Both the position numbers and the translations under genes were made by a program. DNA of 64,000 bases from UBA1479 sp038109305 (GTDB taxonomy: Bacteria > Pseudomonadota > Alphaproteobacteria > Rhodospirillales > Casp-alpha2), in the NCBI GenBank assembly GCA_038109305.1, contig JAYNIR010000005.1, positions 1 through 64,000 on the forward strand. The letters are read 5' to 3'. A model generated the notes under the pieces. That model was not told the DNA's origin and did no database searches. It worked only from the letters and a program-made list of their open reading frames with translations. Positions 62,633-64,000 of the stretch are shown here, in pieces (the first letter of the stretch is position 1; the number at the start of each line of letters is the position of its first letter).

Positions 62633-63652
62633 CTAGATATCCAGGACCAAGGGCGATACCATGGCCCGGGCGCAACAAATAAGAACGTAGCGGTCGCGTT
62701 CGCTGTCGCCCAGGACGTTGTCCCGGTGTTCGGGTTCGCCGCCGGAATAAGGCGTCAGGCAGGTGCCGCAGAACCCGTCTTCGCAGGACGTGTCGACGTA
62801 ATGCCCGTGTTCGCGCAGCACTTCGACGATCGACTTGTCCGCCGGCACCTCGAGGACGTCGCCCGACCGTTTGAGCTTGATCTGAAACGGCGTGTTGGCG
62901 GCGGTGTCCTTGGCGCGGTCGTCGGGCGATGAAAAAAATTCGAAATGCACCGCGCCTTCGGGCCAGTGCGCGGATGCGCCCGCCACCGCCGCCATGAACC
63001 TCTTGGGCCCACAGTAATACAGATGACGGCCGTCGGGCGCGTCGCGCAGCAGCGCCGCGATGTCCAGCCCCTTTGCCGGGTCGCCGCCGTCGTGGTGCAG
63101 GTGGACGCGCCCGGCCGCGATGTGCGGGGCGAGCCGGTCCAGAAACGCGGTTTTTTCCGGCGCGCGGGTGCAGTAGTGCATTTCCCAGTCCGCGCCACGG
63201 GTTTCAAGTTCGGCGGTCATCGCCATCATCGGCGTGACGCCGATACCGCCCGCCAACAACAGGTGGCGCTTCGCCCCGGCGTTCAGGGGAAACTGATTGC
63301 GCGGTTCCGACACGGTCACAATCTGGCCGGGGCGCAGCGTTTCGTGCATCGTCTTGGAGCCGCCGCGGCCGGCGGGTTCGTTCAGCACGGCGATCCGGTA
63401 GCGCTTGCGGTCGGCGGGATCGCTCAACAGGGAATACTGCCGGATCAAGCCAGGCGCGGCATGCACGTCGATGTGCGCGCCCGCCGTAAACGCCGGTAGA
63501 TCGACGCCCGACGGATCGGTGAATTCAAAGCTCAGGATGCCGTCGGACTCGAACGCGACGGCGTTCAGGCGCAGCGACAGCTTCCGGATGGGGCCGGCGC
63601 CGGCGGGCGCGTCGCCATCCATGGTTTCCTGCGATGGGGTCATTCCATCCAT
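62633..63652 (-). CDS. VanB-like oxygenase reductase (FMN/NAD + 2Fe-2S ferredoxin)
   Basis: 339 residues. The flavin-binding RQYSLLSDPADRKRYRIAVL, the NAD-binding LLAGGIGVTPMMAMTAELETRG, and the C-terminal plant-type ferredoxin with VDTSCEDGFCGTCLTPYSGG plus a later Cys (LICCARA) are all present, giving the phthalate dioxygenase reductase layout. Start at MDGMTPSQ (63652). It transfers electrons from NADH to the Rieske partner downstream. A short AT-rich stretch at 63700-63810 lies upstream and should hold the promoter. Confidence 0.92.
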   Translation of the reverse strand: MDGMTPSQETMDGDAPAGAGPIRKLSLRLNAVAFESDGILSFEFTDPSGVDLPAFTAGAHIDVHAAPGLIRQYSLLSDPADRKRYRIAVLNEPAGRGGSKTMHETLRPGQIVTVSEPRNQFPLNAGAKRHLLLAGGIGVTPMMAMTAELETRGADWEMHYCTRAPEKTAFLDRLAPHIAAGRVHLHHDGGDPAKGLDIAALLRDAPDGRHLYYCGPKRFMAAVAGASAHWPEGAVHFEFFSSPDDRAKDTAANTPFQIKLKRSGDVLEVPADKSIVEVLREHGHYVDTSCEDGFCGTCLTPYSGGEPEHRDNVLGDSERDRYVLICCARAMVSPLVLDI

Positions 63653-63861
63653 TTCCGATTCAACTTTCGACCGCCGCCATTATACCCGGCGCGCGGCCCG
63701 TTCTTTATTTTTTGGGTTTTCCCCAATTGGCCGCCAGACTATGCCTGAACCAAGACACCCATAAAAACGAATTTATCAGGATATTTTATATTTGTTTTAT
63801 TGAAGTCTTGCGCTTGCCTGCCTTGCCCGCGCCGGATGGCCGGGCCGCCCACACGGCTGGC

Positions 63862-63897
63862 ACCGGCCGCGCCCCAGGGAGTGGCGGCGCGGCCGGT
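63862..63897. other. Perfect 12-bp inverted repeat in intergenic region
   Basis: ACCGGCCGCGCC (63862-63873) and GGCGCGGCCGGT (63886-63897) form an uninterrupted 12-bp stem with a 12-base loop, 14 bases downstream of the stop of the truncated minus-strand gene. No T-run follows, so it could be a weak terminator or another structure. Confidence 0.55.
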
Positions 63898-63910
63898 TGC
63901 CGGACCCGGC

Positions 63911-64000
63911 TTAGCCCGGGAACTTGAAGTCGAGCGCGCGGGCGCGGACGAAGTCCATGTCCGAGGTCGAGGTATAGATCATCTGATGTTTGCGGAACTT
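63911..64000 (-). CDS. C-terminal tail of an unidentified protein (partial)
   Basis: The last 29 codons plus stop of a minus-strand gene that continues beyond the window. The sequence ends HQMIYTSTSDMDFVRARALD..FKFPG. It precedes the reductase and Rieske genes on the same strand (258-base gap), so it may be related, but no family is recognised from so short a piece. Confidence 0.6.
   Translation of the reverse strand, partial: KFRKHQMIYTSTSDMDFVRARALDFKFPG

Overview
The window is G+C-rich and gene-dense. Its gene content points to an alphaproteobacterium, probably a Rhodospirillales-like lineage: an aa3-type cytochrome oxidase (cta) locus next to thrC and an M16 processing-type peptidase, GapR (DUF2312), DUF1289, UPF0262, and the block murA / hisG-hisD / UPF0262 / low-Mr phosphatase / infA-maf-rng-yacG-tRNA-Phe are all typical of that class. 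This assignment rests on gene content and remembered synteny, not on a database search. I see no rRNA, CRISPR array, transposase, integrase or phage gene.

Layout. 1-6.4 kb: end of an MdtB/C-type RND pump, beta-carbonic anhydrase overlapping a glutathione transferase, a Prx5-like peroxiredoxin, a DsbD/ScsB-like thiol reductant transporter, YqgE, a Gly-rich small protein and a broken amidohydrolase. 6.4-18.7 kb: a split cytochrome oxidase locus. The minus strand carries a 28-codon membrane peptide, DUF420, a COX1-like protein lacking the CuB His-His pair, ctaB, an M32 peptidase, thrC and an M16 peptidase. The plus strand carries ctaC-ctaD-ctaG-ctaE, a terminator and DUF983. SURF1 is not seen. 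18.7-30 kb: accessory genes: a methyltransferase broken by an amber codon, multicopper oxidase, TauD-type dioxygenase, transporters, PHA synthase, a CPBP protease relic and two MFS carriers. 30-34.2 kb: a four-gene CoA operon (CoA-transferase, hydratase, HMG-CoA lyase-like, acyl-CoA dehydrogenase) whose steps fit 3-methylglutarate/3-methylglutaconate breakdown. 34.2-37.5 kb: MarR-EmrA divergent from EmrB. 37.6-46.9 kb: truncated PP2C phosphatase, RNA m5U methyltransferase, GapR, small enzymes and three further damaged genes. 46.9-60.6 kb: tRNA-Thr, murA, hisG, hisD, UPF0262, phosphatase, infA, maf, rng, yacG and tRNA-Phe, interrupted by two insertions. The second insertion (about 53.3-57.9 kb) carries a methyltransferase/ATP-grasp fusion next to a CheW protein, a secreted small protein, a LysR regulator and a frame with three nonsense codons. 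60.6-64 kb: enoyl-CoA hydratase and a VanA/VanB-like Rieske oxygenase with its reductase, then the tail of one more minus-strand gene.

Two things stand out. At least six genes are damaged, several by single nonsense codons in otherwise open frames, which suggests active gene decay. The most unusual intact genes are the methyltransferase/ATP-grasp fusion (53894-55828, with CheW upstream) and the COX1-like protein without CuB ligands (11732-13117), which sits in one operon with DUF420, ctaB and a tiny membrane protein.
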